Source: Tenrec ecaudatus
Taxonomy: Eukaryota; Chordata; Mammalia; Afrosoricida; Tenrecidae
Reading direction: 5' to 3'
Length of the DNA: 64,000 nucleotides
NCBI RefSeq assembly: GCF_050624435.1
Contig: NW_027458595.1
Coordinates: 1 to 64,000, forward strand
In this document: positions 61,515 through 64,000 of the stretch, one piece after another
How the letters are laid out: every line of letters starts with the position of its first letter
Numbering within the stretch: the first letter of the stretch is position 1
Notes under the pieces: model-generated
Database searches by the model: none
The model's input: the letters and a program-made list of their open reading frames with translations, nothing else
What the model was told of the DNA's origin: nothing
Translations under genes and position numbers: made by a program

Positions 61515-64000
61515 ATGGGAGGGCTAGGCCCCCCTGAATGCCCTAAGGAAATGACCCGGCATCCACAGTTAACAAACCTTTTTCCTTCCATTTCTAATTC
61601 CATGTGGGGGCGCTGTTTCTCCACAACAGCAGTCCAGAAGACTGCTTGATTTATAGGGTGGTCAAACTTCTCAAGTACTCTTTCCTGATAGGTATAAATT
61701 TTTACTCTAGAAATGCAAGGAAGGGAAAATTGGCTTAAGCGATCCTACATTTTTACAAACCATGGTATATCAGAACTCATTACTGCCTTAATTTCTTCTT
61801 CACAATCCTGACCAATAACTCCAGCAACACATTGAGAATTTATGTTGGACTTTCTTTTTTTTTTTTTTTTTTGGACTTTCTTAATAAACATCCTATAGTT
61901 CTTTTAGGTAGTGGACCCCAATTACTGCTCTTCATTTCTGATTCAATCACAGTTTTGGGTTTTTTCTTACAACTCTTATCAACTCCAGTATCAATTTTAA
62001 TTTCTTGAGTACTAAGGTTAAATCTTCCTGATAGAAACTGTATTAATCTTTCAATAAGAGGTCCCTGCTTTTGAGGATCAAGCTCCTGTGAAGGCTTCTG
62101 AGCCATCTCTTGGTTATTCAAACCAACTGCAGTGAGAACAGAGACTAGGTTTTTGCCTCTTTGGCTAGGTCTGTTCTCCTGCTGTGAGGCTGCTAGATAA
62201 AGGCGATTTCTCTCAAAGATCTTCTTTGCTCCAGTAGGCAGACACCTTGCCTACCACGCTCTGCTATGAGGGCTCTGCATCAAGCTTCTTCCACTATTTT
62301 CCCGCCGGGAAGTCTTTGCTAATGGCGACCCTTCACTGTTGATTTTTGAACGACATTGGCTCGCCCAATGAGTTCCCTTCCTACAATGGAGGCAGAGTTC
62401 AGGTTCGTTTAAACCCGATCTCCATGGTCCTGGCCCATGCTCTGACATTGGCCGCAGCCTGCTCTGCCTACACTCTTTTGAAGATGACTTGTCTTCCCAC
62501 AACTAAAGCACTTTCTTCCAGGTCTGATATAGTTTGCCAATGAAGCTGCCATGAGGTCTGCCTTGTATTCCTCTGCCTCTACATTCCTGCATATCCTAAA
62601 ATAACCCAGCAAAGTGCCCTGTTCGCTGTAGGGATGCAAGGCATTTTTACAGTGCTTATTAGAGAAATCATAAGATAGCTTGTGCACTAGGTCTCTTACT
62701 GCCTGAACATTCTTCACACATTTGGAAATAGCATCTTCCAGTCGGGACACAAAGTCAGCGTAACGCTCATCATTCTGTTGTCTTATAGCCCTGTAACGCG
62801 GCGTTCTCTCTTCTGATGGAATTATCTTTTCCCAGGCCCTTAAGCAAACCTCATGTATCTGTCCTATTGTCTGTTCAGTAAACTGTAGTTGAGACTCAAC
62901 TGTAATATAATTTGCAGCCCCTAGCAATTGATGAATTCCTATATCTATCCCATCCTCAGCATTCTTCCCAGCTCTTGCAAGGGCTGCTTCCTTCCATAGC
63001 ATTTGATATCACAAGCATTCTGAAGAGTAAAGACAAATTCTCACTAAAGCTTTCCAATCTGTAGGGGTCCAGCTGTCAGACTCTGCTAGAGCCCTTATCA
63101 TGCTAATTACAAAATGGGAGTCTGGGCCCTAGTCATTGATTGCCTGCTTGAGATCTTTTAGCAACTTAAAAGGCAAAGGCACTGTGAATTCCTTTTGGTT
63201 CTAACAGGATAAGACATCTTGCATTCTAAATCTTCTTCTGCAATCCCTCTTCCTACTCTGGAGAGTAAAGGTGCTTTCCTATACTTTGCTTCTTTACATC
63301 TATTCTCTGAGCTACTCTTTTCAATCTGGATATCTTGGAGTTCCACTTCCTGAACTTCACCTTCTGTGCTAGCTCTCCTAGTTTGCATTTCTTTGGAGCT
63401 AATCTCTCTACCTTCAGGGCTGGCTTGCTTGATTGTTTTACAATCTCTGGCCTATCTTACACTAAATTCCAGCAGGAGAGCAGTTGCTTTTACTATGTCC
63501 CCTTCTGACTCAGGCTCATTCTTTTAGCCCTGCCTAAAATCTTCTCATCTGCCTGAAACCCGTTCTCACTGCTTCTCATCTGATTTAAATTTGGGCATCT
63601 TAGACGTTGCCTGTTCTGCTTCTTGGCTTTCTCTACCTTTGAAAGCAAGGGAGCTTCCTGGGATTGTTTAATAGCCATGCTTTGGATCTTGCAATCCACT
63701 GCCTCTAGTACTGTATCACCTTTAAACCTTCGGAGTCTGCAGTCTCGCGAGAGCATACAGGCTTTGGCAATGAGGTTCTGTTCTAGAATTGGAGGCTTTA
63801 GATAACAAACCAATCCCTGCCTTTTCAGTTTTTCCTAAAGTTTCATAACCTAAATCATGCTTATTCACAGACACTTTAGCTTGCTTTTCTAGATTTGAAT
63901 AGACACAAGACTTCTCACTAGACTGTTCATCCTTATTCTCTTCCTCCTGCAAAAGTTTTAAAACCATCTTAACTTGTACCCACAGAGACCACTTCTCCAT
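61515..64000 (-). pseudogene. gag-pro: ERV class II gag-pro remnant (unit 7, partial)
   Basis: Capsid/nucleocapsid ORF at 62409-63002; second knuckle ORF at 62251-62502. A at 63454. The gag start and primer binding site lie beyond the window. Confidence 0.8.

Larger units (their letters stand above)
59956..64000 (+). repeat. Array unit 7, first 4045 bp (cut by the window end)
   Basis: Collinear with the start of the other units up to the matrix part of gag, where the window stops. Poly-T of 18. No private substitution found. Confidence 0.97.

Overview
The window is vertebrate DNA, almost certainly from an afrotherian mammal and possibly a tenrec. The main evidence is several copies of a tRNA-derived SINE whose body I recognise as AfroSINE, together with an RTE-clade (BovB-like) LINE of the kind common in Afrotheria. 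Nothing bacterial, phage or plasmid-like is present, and I find no convincing intact host gene.

The whole window is one head-to-tail tandem array (a macrosatellite) with a unit of about 10 kb. Taking position 1 as phase 1, units run 1-9965, 9966-19953, 19954-29937, 29938-39938, 39939-49953 and 49954-59955, with a seventh, partial unit at 59956-64000. The window starts and ends inside a unit, so neither array edge is visible and the array is longer than 64 kb. Unit lengths are 9965, 9988, 9984, 10001, 10015 and 10002 bp. All of the length differences are accounted for by three simple tracts: a poly-T run, a compound TG/AG microsatellite and an AG microsatellite. By eye I found only about a dozen substitutions between units.

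Each unit is a fossil mosaic of dispersed repeats. In order (unit 1 coordinates): a SINE fragment; a reverse-strand AfroSINE; a reverse-strand remnant of a class II (betaretrovirus-like, ERVK-type) endogenous retrovirus with a degenerate protease/dUTPase region, gag and a tRNA-Lys-type primer binding site, followed by an LTR-like segment; a forward copy of a retrotransposon 3' tail; a forward AfroSINE; an unclassified stretch with a 149-codon ORF; a reverse-strand RTE LINE fragment; the TG/AG microsatellite; an L1-like fragment; an AfroSINE split by a reverse-strand solo LTR; an AfroSINE 5' fragment; and a reverse copy of the same 3' tail. The retroviral genes carry frameshifts and stops that are the same in every unit, so they were broken before the array was amplified.

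There is no gene pathway to describe. The interesting biology is the array itself: recent amplification or strong homogenisation, substitution patterns that need exchange between units, and one TCTCGCGAGA (BANP/Kaiso-type) motif in every unit.
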